Shown in pieces: positions 42,620-49,891 of a DNA stretch of 64,000 bases. The position numbers and the translations under genes are program-made. The first letter of the stretch is position 1; each line of letters starts with the position of its first letter. This stretch comes from Terrisporobacter glycolicus ATCC 14880 = DSM 1288 (lineage in GTDB: Bacteria; Bacillota; Clostridia; Peptostreptococcales; Peptostreptococcaceae). Where the stretch lies: NCBI RefSeq assembly GCF_036812735.1, contig NZ_CP117523.1:1612001-1676000 (forward strand). Direction: 5' to 3'. The notes under the pieces are model-generated. The model had not been told where the DNA came from and ran no database searches. It saw only the letters and a list, made by a program, of their open reading frames with translations.

Positions 42620-43864
42620 ATGAATAAAAATATTGGGGAAAAATTTTTAAGCATCATATTTGTAGGACTTTTAGGAATAGGTATTTCTCTATTTTACCTG
42701 GGAAAAAATAATGAAGAAGTTGAAGATTTATATGGAAAAAGAAGCGAACTGGGGGATGTAAATATTTTACTTCAAAATAATAAAGGCATGTATGAAACTA
42801 ATGAGATAAAAATAAGTAAAGATGATATATCAATAGATTATATGGCAAAGCAAGGCGTTCCTAATTTTAATTTATCAAAGAATAATATAGAAGGAAGAAG
42901 TGCATTAGAAATTCTTACTTATGGTTTTGTAGATTATTCAGCGGCCCTATTAAAAGATGATGATAGATTTGCAGCAGTTCGTTTAAATAATGAATATGTA
43001 GATGCAGATAATTATGAATTAGTTGCAAATATAAAAATTAAATATAATAACAAAGATAAAGTTGAAAGCTATGATGTATCTTTAGGTGATCAAAGTGTTA
43101 ATAGTACAGGAGTAGTTTATTCTTCAGTTCCCATAAGCATAGACAAGGAGAATATATATATTGTTACACTTAAAAGTTATTATTCACAAGAATATATGAA
43201 AAAAAGAGAAAATTCCGATTATGAAGGAACTGTAAGTGATGATTTTGACAAAACTGAATTAAACTTATATAAGATTAATTTATCTAATAAAAATTCTAAA
43301 CATATTTTAAGTAAAGAATTTGATGGAAAAGATATTTATATAAAGGGTGAATTATGTTTTGCTAACAAAAATAAAGCTTATTTTTTAGTAAATAAAAAAG
43401 ATAAAGAAAAAGGATATAAATCTTCTTTATTGGAGTTTGATGCTTTTAGCAAAGACATAGATACCATAGATTTAGGAACTAAAGAAGATAACATAAAAAA
43501 ATTCTCTGTTGAGGATAATAAGATATTATTATTTTCTCATGGTGGAATTGAAGGTAAAAATGTAAAACTTAATAATGGTGACGCTAGAGAGATTGTAGTT
43601 GATTTAGAAAGTTCAAAGGTGGAATATATTAACCATATAAAAGTAGATGCTAATGGAGACGATATTTTACAAGTGCGAAAAGTTGGTAATAAAGTATATT
43701 ATATAACTATAGGTTATAATGAAAAAGGAAAAGATGCAGGAAAGTACTCTTATTATATTGGAGTATTTGATGAAGATAAAAATGAAGTAGTATATAAAGG
43801 CAGAATAAATCAAAACACAAATTATTATGGTGAAGTTGGAATTGTTAAAGAAGATGAGTTATAA
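42620..43864 (+). CDS. membrane-anchored extracytoplasmic protein, fourth gene of the Ytr-like operon
   Basis: 414 aa. One N-terminal helix (about 10-28, no lipobox, so a signal anchor), then about 385 residues outside the membrane. The sequence alternates short beta-strand-like units such as IYIVTLKSYYSQ, LNLYKINLSNKN, AYFLVNKKD and KVYYITIGYN, resembling propeller-type repeats. No catalytic motif. Strong GGGGGG ribosome site 14 bases after the permease stop. Probably a surface partner of the exporter; a new component relative to the usual Ytr set (inference). Confidence 0.75.
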   Translation: MNKNIGEKFLSIIFVGLLGIGISLFYLGKNNEEVEDLYGKRSELGDVNILLQNNKGMYETNEIKISKDDISIDYMAKQGVPNFNLSKNNIEGRSALEILTYGFVDYSAALLKDDDRFAAVRLNNEYVDADNYELVANIKIKYNNKDKVESYDVSLGDQSVNSTGVVYSSVPISIDKENIYIVTLKSYYSQEYMKKRENSDYEGTVSDDFDKTELNLYKINLSNKNSKHILSKEFDGKDIYIKGELCFANKNKAYFLVNKKDKEKGYKSSLLEFDAFSKDIDTIDLGTKEDNIKKFSVEDNKILLFSHGGIEGKNVKLNNGDAREIVVDLESSKVEYINHIKVDANGDDILQVRKVGNKVYYITIGYNEKGKDAGKYSYYIGVFDEDKNEVVYKGRINQNTNYYGEVGIVKEDEL

Positions 43865-43900
43865 ACAAGAGATGTTAGTAGAAATACTAACATCTCTTGT
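43865..43900 (+). terminator. Terminator 1 after the Ytr-like operon
   Basis: ACAAGAGATGTTAGTA / TACTAACATCTCTTGT, perfect 16-bp stem, GAAA loop. Confidence 0.8.
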
Positions 43901-43942
43901 TGAATAAAGGGATACACAAAAATGTGTATCCCTTTATTCAAC
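43899..43942. terminator. Hairpin 2 after the Ytr-like operon (ACACAAAAATGTGT type)
   Basis: GTTGAATAAAGGGATACACA / TGTGTATCCCTTTATTCAAC, perfect 20-bp stem with AAAA loop. Its tip TACACAAAAATGTGTA is shared with the hairpin at 54359-54386. Confidence 0.75.
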
Positions 43943-44049
43943 AAAACAATATGAAGATCAAGTATACTGATAAGAATAGTAAAAGACATAAAAAAATAGT
44001 GTTATAATATTATTAATATATAACTTATATTTATATATGGAGGGGGATT

Positions 44050-45273
44050 ATGTACAAAAAATTTTTTCATGTGGCAATTAATGAAGATAAAAATTGTAAA
44101 GAAGCTCTTTTAAGGCAAAAAGAACTATATTCAAGAAAAAATGATATGAGAAGTGAGTTTGAAAGAGATTATACTAGAATTTTACACTGTTTAGCATATA
44201 GAAGATTAAAACATAAGACACAAGTATTTTTTAACACACAAAATGATCATATTTGCACAAGAATGGAACATGTATCTCATGTAGAATCAGTAAGTTATAT
44301 TATAGCTAAAGCTTTAGGGTTAAACCATGAATTAACAAAAGCAATAGCAACAGGCCATGATTTGGGCCATGCACCCTTTGGTCATGAGGGGGAAAATGTT
44401 ATAAAAAATATACTAGAAGAAAATTTAAACTCTTCTTTTTGGCATGAAAAAAATGGTTTGAAAGTAGTAGACAAGCTGGAATTACTCCAAGATAATAAGG
44501 GAGATCTAAGTAATTTAAACCTTACATATGCAGTAAGAGATGGCATAATATGTCATTGTGGTGAGGTAGATGAAAATGGAATCTACCCTAGAAAAGACTT
44601 TATAGATTTAAATACCATAACAAATCCTGGACAGGTGCAGCCTTATACTTGGGAAGGTTGTGTTGTGAAAATTGCTGACAAAATAGCTTATCTTGGAAGA
44701 GATATAGAAGATGCACTTCTTTTAAAAATAATTAGTCGTAATGATTTAAAAGAAGTATATGAACTAGGTCATAAGTACGGCCAAAAAACAGTGAATACTT
44801 CAGTAATAATGCACGAATTAATGGGTGATCTTATTGAAAACAGCTCTATTGAAAATGGAATTTGCTTTTCTCATGAAAAACAGAACTTTATCGACTCCAT
44901 AAAAAAATTCAACTATGAAAAAATATACAATAATGAAAAGTTTAGTTATTATAAAAAGTATGCAAACTTAGTAATAAATAGCATATTTGAAGAACTATTC
45001 AAATATTATGACAAAGAAAATACAATAAATAATTTGCAAGCTAATATAGATAAGAAGTATAGATTTATTCTAAGTGATTTTAAAGGGTGGATAATAAAGT
45101 ATTGTGATGAAAGTATTTTTGATAGGAGAGATTTGAAAAATAGTCTAAATAATGTGAAAGTTTATGGAACTTTACATAGTGAAAATATATATAAAGAAGC
45201 CATAATAGATTATATTTCTTGTATGACAGATGCTTATGCTATTAAATGTTTCAATGAATTAATATGCTTTTGA
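44050..45273 (+). CDS. dgt: dGTPase-like HD-domain deoxynucleotide triphosphohydrolase
   Basis: 407 aa. Family start SRKNDMRSEFERDYTRILHCLAYRRLKHKTQVF, then the HD metal site: His in RMEHVSHVESV, tandem His-Asp in ATGHDLGHAPFGHEGE, and the later Asp in VVKIADKIAYLGRDIEDAL. The family removes triphosphate from dNTPs (dGTP in the founding enzyme; often broader). Length fits the shorter bacterial group. GGAGGGGG ribosome site. Monocistronic by spacing; no clear terminator after it. Confidence 0.9.
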   Translation: MYKKFFHVAINEDKNCKEALLRQKELYSRKNDMRSEFERDYTRILHCLAYRRLKHKTQVFFNTQNDHICTRMEHVSHVESVSYIIAKALGLNHELTKAIATGHDLGHAPFGHEGENVIKNILEENLNSSFWHEKNGLKVVDKLELLQDNKGDLSNLNLTYAVRDGIICHCGEVDENGIYPRKDFIDLNTITNPGQVQPYTWEGCVVKIADKIAYLGRDIEDALLLKIISRNDLKEVYELGHKYGQKTVNTSVIMHELMGDLIENSSIENGICFSHEKQNFIDSIKKFNYEKIYNNEKFSYYKKYANLVINSIFEELFKYYDKENTINNLQANIDKKYRFILSDFKGWIIKYCDESIFDRRDLKNSLNNVKVYGTLHSENIYKEAIIDYISCMTDAYAIKCFNELICF

Positions 45274-45473
45274 TGATAAAAGTTTAACAAAAAAGATGTA
45301 ATTGTTATAAAAAAGTGTGTTTAAATATTTTGAACAATAGACAATTTAGTTTTGCTAATTTTAAAATGGGTATAAATATATCATAAAAGACAAATAAATT
45401 TTGAGCAAAATAAGCAAAAATATGATAATATATTAAGTATTTCAATAATTAAAATTATCAAGGAGAAAAATTT

Positions 45474-45914
45474 ATGCAACAAGTAAATGAATTAAATTTA
45501 TTCATACAAAAGAATCAAAATTTTTATGAAGAAAAATTTAGAAAAATGGATGATTCAGGAAAGAGCATATCTTGGAACTGGGCAGCATTTTTTATGGGCA
45601 TATATTGGATGATATATAGAAAAATGTATTTTAAAGCAGGTGCATTTTTTATATTAAGCTTAGTAGCATCTTCTACACCATATATTGGAGGAATACTAAA
45701 CCTTGCAGTTTTAATTGGTATAGGAGTATATGCAAATGCATTATACCAGGATCAGATACGTGTAAATATGGAAAAAACAAAGGAATTATTACCGGAGGCA
45801 AAAGAGATAATTGCTAAGAAAAGAGGGGGAACGAACTTACCTCTTGCAATTGGATTATATGCAGTACAAACCATATTGGCCATAATAGTTTTATTTATGG
45901 TTTCAAAAATGTAA
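45474..45914 (+). CDS. DUF2628 membrane protein
   Basis: 146 aa. SISWNWAAFFMGIYWMIYRKMYFKAGAFFIL is the hallmark Trp-rich DUF2628 segment (W-N-x-A-A-F-x-x-G-x-x-W-x-x-Y-R-K-M); three or four membrane helices follow, with a charged stretch (about 88-118) in between. Good AAGGAG. Role unknown in all known members. Confidence 0.88.
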   Translation: MQQVNELNLFIQKNQNFYEEKFRKMDDSGKSISWNWAAFFMGIYWMIYRKMYFKAGAFFILSLVASSTPYIGGILNLAVLIGIGVYANALYQDQIRVNMEKTKELLPEAKEIIAKKRGGTNLPLAIGLYAVQTILAIIVLFMVSKM

Positions 45915-45916
45915 AT

Positions 45917-45956
45917 AAAATAGCATTCACTAATTTATTTTAGTGAATGCTATTTT
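45917..45956. terminator. Bidirectional terminator
   Basis: AAAATAGCATTCACTAA / TTAGTGAATGCTATTTT with A and T flanks on both sides, between convergent genes. Confidence 0.92.
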
Positions 45957-45959
45957 TGC

Positions 45960-46403
45960 TTATTTTAAACCTAAATCTGAAAGCATGCTTGATATTCCAT
46001 ATGTTTCATCATATTTTGAATAGTAATCTTTAAACACATCATCCACTTTGGAATCTTTAAATACCTCAAATTCAATTCCTTTAAATTCGCCTATAATACA
46101 TTTTAAATTAGTATTATTTAAGTAGTCCATTAATCTTATTATATACTTTTTTATATCTTCTTCAGGTAGTACATTTAATTCATCAATATTTTCAGCTACA
46201 ATGCAAGCAGACTCATTTAATTCTTCTGTTGAAATGCTATTACTTAATTTAGATATTATATTTTCCAACTCTTCTTTGCTAAGTTCTAAGTCATCTATAT
46301 TTTTATCATCTAAAATTTCTTGTATTTTATCTAAAATCATAGATTCATTCCAAGAATATTTATTAGAATTAGATGTTATTTTATTATCAATATTATTGTT
46401 CAT
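45960..46403 (-). CDS. acidic protein of unknown function
   Basis: 147 aa, soluble, strongly acidic, mostly helical (DKIQEILDDKNIDDLELSKEELENIISKLS...). The C-terminal half has a beta element CIIGEFKGIEFEVFKD followed by a helix and DVFKDYYSKYDETYGISSMLSDLGLK. GAGGAG precedes the start. No signal peptide or known motif. Confidence 0.7.
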   Translation of the reverse strand: MNNNIDNKITSNSNKYSWNESMILDKIQEILDDKNIDDLELSKEELENIISKLSNSISTEELNESACIVAENIDELNVLPEEDIKKYIIRLMDYLNNTNLKCIIGEFKGIEFEVFKDSKVDDVFKDYYSKYDETYGISSMLSDLGLK

Positions 46404-46582
46404 TTTACAAATCTCCTCAGTTTAATTTAATGTTATTATATCAAAAATTATGAATTTTATCAGTAGGGGTAGGTTATAGAATTTTTAATGGAGAATGAAG
46501 AAGAATAGTAAATTTTTATATGTTATAATAAGAAAAACATATTATCATAAAATAAATACATAAGAAAATTGGAAAGGTTGGG

Positions 46583-46999
46583 ATGAATATGATAAAACCA
46601 ATTATGAAAGACGTATTGTTTTTAGGAGAAAAATCTGAACTAGCTACTAAAAAGGATATACATGTAGTTAATGACTTAATTGATACATTGAGAGCAAATC
46701 TTGAAAACTGTGTTGGAATGGCAGCAAACATGATAGGAGTTAGGAAATGCATAATTGTATTTGCTGTAGGAAATGCAATAGTTCCAATGATTAACCCGGT
46801 TATAACTAAGAAAGAAAATAGCTATGTGACTGAGGAAAGCTGCTTATCTTTAATAGGTGTTAGACAAACAACAAGATATGAAACAATAGAAGTGGAATAT
46901 TTTGATAAAAGTTTCAAAAAACAAAAGAATACATTTAATGGATTTGTAGCACAAATTATTCAACATGAGGTTGACCATTGTAAGGGAATAATTATTTAG
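46583..46999 (+). CDS. def: peptide deformylase, variant motif I
   Basis: 138 aa, short type II-like clostridial form. Metal ligands are intact: Cys in EESCLS (usual EGCLS, with Gly changed to Ser) and two His in QHEVDHCKG (HExDH). Motif I, normally GxGxAAxQ, reads CVGMAANM at residues 43-50, so the conserved Gln is Met. It should remove N-formyl groups from new proteins, but the missing Gln, which normally helps stabilise the transition state, may lower activity. Isolated from fmt or ribosomal genes, so possibly a second copy. Confidence 0.85.
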   Translation: MNMIKPIMKDVLFLGEKSELATKKDIHVVNDLIDTLRANLENCVGMAANMIGVRKCIIVFAVGNAIVPMINPVITKKENSYVTEESCLSLIGVRQTTRYETIEVEYFDKSFKKQKNTFNGFVAQIIQHEVDHCKGIII

Positions 47000-47001
47000 A
47001 G

Positions 47002-47037
47002 AAAAGATACTAGTAAAAATACTAGTATCTTTTTTTC
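47002..47037 (+). terminator. Terminator after the deformylase gene
   Basis: AAAAGATACTAGTA / TACTAGTATCTTTTTTT, perfect 14-bp stem, AAAA loop, seven T. Confidence 0.93.
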
Positions 47038-47169
47038 AGAAATTTTTGAATAAAATGCACTATTTCACTGGGATTGTGTACAATTCAATCTTTTTATAAC
47101 AAAATAAGACATGGAATATTTTTCTATATTTAAAAATATAAAAAAATTTTAAAAAAAATTAAAAAAGGT

Positions 47170-48141
47170 GTGGAAAAAAATAAAAATAAGATGTATAATC
47201 GTTCTTGGCAAAAAAAATATTTAAATTTTAAGGGGGCTAAAGCAATTATGCTAACAGCAATTTTAGGCGCATTAGGCGTTATAACAGCAGGTTACACAAC
47301 AGTTTACGTAAATGACTTTAGAAAACACAGAGATGCATCGAAGGCAAACGTATTCAGATCAGGACTATTTATAGGATTTATAACAGATTTTCTAGATGCA
47401 ATAGGAGTAGGTTCTTTTGCAACTACAACAGCAATTTTAAAATTCAGTAAGAAAGTACATGTACCAGATAAGTTATTACCAGGAACATTAAACGTTGCAC
47501 ATGCATTACCGATGATAACGCAAGCGTTTTTATCACTTAATGCAATATCTGTAGACATGACTACATTAATATGTATGATAGTATCTGCAGTTGTAGGTTC
47601 TTGGATAGGAGCTGGTATAATATCAAAATTACCAGAGAAAAAAGTTCAATTAACTATGGGAGTTGCTCTTGCAGGAACAGCTGTATTATTAGTATTAGGT
47701 CAATTAGGATTAATGCCATCAGGTGGGGAAGCAATGGGTCTTACTGGTGGAAAATTAATAGTAGGTATAGTTGGTAACTTTATGCTTGGAGCATTAATGA
47801 CAGCAGGTATAGGATTATATGCGCCATGTATGGCTATGGTTGCACTTCTTGGAATGAACCCAAAGGCAGCATTCCCAATAATGATGGGTGCTTGTGCATT
47901 CGTTGGACCAATAGCAAGTACAAAGTTTGTTAAAGAAGGAGCTTATGAAAGACAAGTATCTATGGGTATAACTATAGGTGGGGTAATAGGTTCAGTTCTA
48001 GCATTATTATTCGTAACTAACATGCCAGTATACTGGCTAAAATGGTTAGTAGTTTTAGTTGTTGTTTATACTTCAGTAACTATGTTTAAAGCAGCTATGG
48101 CTAAAGATGTAGAAACTCAAACAGAAGCAAAAGCTAGCTAA
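47170..48141 (+). CDS. TauE/SafE (TSUP)-family permease
   Basis: Up to 323 aa with eight to nine membrane helices. GLFIGFITDFLDAIGVGSFATTTAILKF and the later matching GGKLIVGIVGNFMLGALMTAGIGLYAPCMAMVALLGMNPKAAFPIMMG are the two TSUP half-repeats. Family members export or import sulfite, sulfonates or similar anions. The start is unclear: GTG at 47170 and ATG at 47191 lack ribosome sites, while ATG at 47248 (MLTAILGALG) has AGGGGGC 11 bases upstream. The upstream stretch nevertheless reads like protein (RSWQKKYLNFKGAKA). No sulfur-metabolism neighbours. Confidence 0.82.
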   Translation: MEKNKNKMYNRSWQKKYLNFKGAKAIMLTAILGALGVITAGYTTVYVNDFRKHRDASKANVFRSGLFIGFITDFLDAIGVGSFATTTAILKFSKKVHVPDKLLPGTLNVAHALPMITQAFLSLNAISVDMTTLICMIVSAVVGSWIGAGIISKLPEKKVQLTMGVALAGTAVLLVLGQLGLMPSGGEAMGLTGGKLIVGIVGNFMLGALMTAGIGLYAPCMAMVALLGMNPKAAFPIMMGACAFVGPIASTKFVKEGAYERQVSMGITIGGVIGSVLALLFVTNMPVYWLKWLVVLVVVYTSVTMFKAAMAKDVETQTEAKAS

Positions 48142-48173
48142 TATTTAAAATTAAATTTAATTAAAAAATATAA

Positions 48174-48209
48174 AAGTCTACCTTTATGAAAATAAGGTAG
48201 ACCTTTTTT
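48174..48209 (+). terminator. Terminator after the TSUP permease
   Basis: AAAGTCTACCTTA / TAAGGTAGACCTTTTTT, strong stem with T tail. Confidence 0.88.
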
Positions 48210-48331
48210 ATGTAATTAAAAATCTTATAATAATGAAAGTTTTATTAATGATATATAATTACTAAATAACTTAAAAACTTACTATGTATGTTTAAAATAC
48301 TTTAATTAAATCACTTGTATTATTTTTAAAT

Positions 48332-48520
48332 TTACTTACTATTTTTCTTTTTAGAATTTCCTACTTTATATGATAATCCATTTCCAAGATTAATTGTAGT
48401 GCCTCTTTTGCTATTATGAGTTACATTGCCAACTTTTACAGATGTACTTACTCCAGATTTGCTAATATTCAACTTCAAATTTTCCCCTATTTTTATTGAT
48501 TTTCTAAAATTAAACCCCAT
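48332..48520 (-). CDS. DUF4236 protein
   Basis: 62 aa. MGFNFRKSIKIGENLKLNISKSGVSTSVKVG is an almost exact DUF4236 pattern (G-x-x-F-R-K-S-x-x-x-G-x-x-x-x-L-N-x-S-K-S-G-x-x-x-S). Beta-rich with a basic tail KKKNSK. AAAGGAG before ATG. Role unknown; the domain is often attached to other membrane or peptidoglycan proteins but here stands alone. Confidence 0.88.
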   Translation of the reverse strand: MGFNFRKSIKIGENLKLNISKSGVSTSVKVGNVTHNSKRGTTINLGNGLSYKVGNSKKKNSK

Positions 48521-48703
48521 AAAGATCTCCTTTTTTTACTTGAAATTTTTGTTATATTTTATCTTTTATAATATTATTATACTACAAATAGTTTCTACTA
48601 TATTGCTAGTATAGGTTACAATTTTTCTTATATATGAATATAATATAAAAGGCATATGAAATGTTTTACCTATTAAAAGTTAAGAATATAAATTTGAAAA
48701 AAC

Positions 48704-48733
48704 TTGACATTAAATTAAAAATACTAATATAAT
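48704..48733 (+). promoter_or_regulatory. Promoter of the M-box/mgtA transcript
   Basis: TTGACA at 48704-48709, 18-base spacer, TATAAT at 48728-48733. The predicted transcript starts about 15-20 bases before the M-box. Confidence 0.8.
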
Positions 48734-48749
48734 GGTATTACAAGTTAAA

Positions 48750-48910
48750 AAATCGGTAGGTGAGGTTACCTTAGGGATACGGGTTGATGCCGCGAAGTAG
48801 TGGAAACACTATTAGATGGTTAGCAGGACACATCGGAAAAAGAAGGTGTATTCTAATTCAATTACATTGCCCTAAGAAGCTAAAGCTTGAACGAGAATTA
48901 TTAATATATT
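48750..48910 (+). ncRNA. M-box (ykoK) magnesium riboswitch aptamer
   Basis: Conserved M-box segments in order: GGTAGGTGAGGTTACC (48755-48770), GGGATACGGGTTGATGCCGC (48774-48793), GAAGTAG-TGGAAACACTATTA, then the long variable arm. It senses Mg2+ and in high Mg2+ favours the terminator that follows. The magnesium pump gene mgtA lies downstream with no other promoter consensus as good as this one. Exact 3' boundary of the aptamer is approximate. Confidence 0.88.
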
Positions 48911-48923
48911 ATTTATTGTATAC

Positions 48924-48961
48924 AAATCCTTGTTTAGCTATGGCTTCACGAGGATTTTTTT
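48924..48961 (+). terminator. Riboswitch-controlled terminator
   Basis: AAATCCTTGT / ACGAGGATTT (one G:U) with loop TTAGCTATGGCTTC and a seven-T run. Position directly after the M-box marks it as its expression platform. Confidence 0.88.
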
Positions 48962-48998
48962 ATTGAATTCAAAAAATGATAAGAAGGAAGGTGAGATT

Positions 48999-49121
48999 GT
49001 GGAATCAGGTAGTCAGAGTAATAATTACTGTTGGAAAATAGTTGGTGTAAAACAAAAATTGGAATATGGGATTAGGATGTCTATTTGGTGTCATCATTCT
49101 CTCATAATATATACTTACTAA
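48999..49121 (+). CDS. possible 40-residue leader ORF after the M-box terminator
   Basis: GTG start with GAAGGTG-like site (AAGGAAGGTGAGATT) upstream. Encodes MESGSQSNNYCWKIVGVKQK and continues 20 residues, ending IIYTY. No recognised family; Cys/Trp/His rich for its size. Another frame in the same stretch reads MGLGCLFGVIILS, so this could be debris of a small membrane gene. Low certainty. Confidence 0.3.
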   Translation: MESGSQSNNYCWKIVGVKQKLEYGIRMSIWCHHSLIIYTY

Positions 49122-49305
49122 AATAAATAAAAATATATTTATATATAACAATTAACACCTCTTAATAATTTCTAATAGTAAGAAATAATAAAATAGTGAA
49201 TTTAGCTATTTAGTTATGCAAAAAAACTTTGGAGAGCAAGGGGTGTATTTTTGCGGTCTTTTTTAAGAAATATTGAAATGATGTATGAGAAAGGGGAGAG
49301 ATAAA
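49122..49305 (+). other. Gap within the mgtA leader
   Basis: 184 bases without a convincing ORF. Contains a hairpin with arms GCAAAAAAAC / GTATTTTTGC (49218-49254) followed by GGTCTTTTTT, which could be a second, weaker terminator in the long mgtA leader. Confidence 0.4.
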
Positions 49306-49623
49306 ATGTTAAAAGAAATTATAGTTTTACTTATGTTTAGTATTATGTTTATGATTGTGTCATATGCCTTATACACTGGTAAGGCATTAAAATATATGAA
49401 ATCTTATGAAGCAATGAGGGATGAAGACAAAGAAAAAATAAAAGTAATTCCACTTTGCAGAAATATAAGCGTGGCAATTTTCCTAGCCGCAATTATATTT
49501 TTTATAGCAGCGTGTTCATTAGAATTTAGAGAGAATTTCTTTCAATGGTTCATTGTAATTTGGACAATAGGTTGTGCTATTGATCTATGGTATATTAATA
49601 AATCAAAAAAATATGAAAATTAG
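49306..49623 (+). CDS. DUF3784-like small membrane protein
   Basis: 105 aa from the ATG that follows GGGGAGA. Three hydrophobic segments (about 3-24, 48-66, 76-92). GKALKYMKSYEAMRDEDKEKIKVIPLCRNISVAIFLAAI matches the DUF3784 pattern (a GxN..M..Y..M...EK.K...L.R sequence between TM1 and TM2). Lies within the riboswitch-controlled unit ahead of mgtA, so may be Mg-regulated. Function unknown. Confidence 0.75.
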   Translation: MLKEIIVLLMFSIMFMIVSYALYTGKALKYMKSYEAMRDEDKEKIKVIPLCRNISVAIFLAAIIFFIAACSLEFRENFFQWFIVIWTIGCAIDLWYINKSKKYEN

Positions 49624-49709
49624 GTTTTAATAGAAAAGCAAAATTTTCAGTGGCTAAATGCTTTTAGCGTTTATATAGATATTAAAAAGAAAGAAAAGAG
49701 GTGATGAAA

Positions 49710-49817
49710 GTGGATTCCCAAAGGAATAAAGGCATAAGAGGTCAAGGAAGCAAAATTAATAATAATGATGATGAAGTTCCTATAATTCATTTTTCATCAC
49801 AAATTTATAATAAATAA
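49710..49817 (+). CDS. 35-residue basic small protein before mgtA
   Basis: GTG start six bases after AGAGGTG; an ATG two codons earlier touches the ribosome site. Encodes MDSQRNKGIRGQGSKINNND and 15 more residues including VPIIHFSSQIYNK. Unlike random AT-rich reading it has Gly/Arg/Gln codons and a defined basic N-half. It sits 75 bases upstream of mgtA. It could be a leader peptide whose translation tunes mgtA, or a small partner of the pump. No family recognised. Confidence 0.5.
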   Translation: MDSQRNKGIRGQGSKINNNDDEVPIIHFSSQIYNK

Positions 49818-49891
49818 TTTAGACATTCCTACCTTTAATTTTGTGCCTAAAAAGCAGGTTGTTATAAAACAAAATTAAGGAGGTATTAGAA

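Noticed and set aside
48784-48966. Plus-strand 60-codon frame over the M-box
   Set aside because: It lies within the riboswitch aptamer and its terminator; RNA conservation, not coding, explains the sequence.
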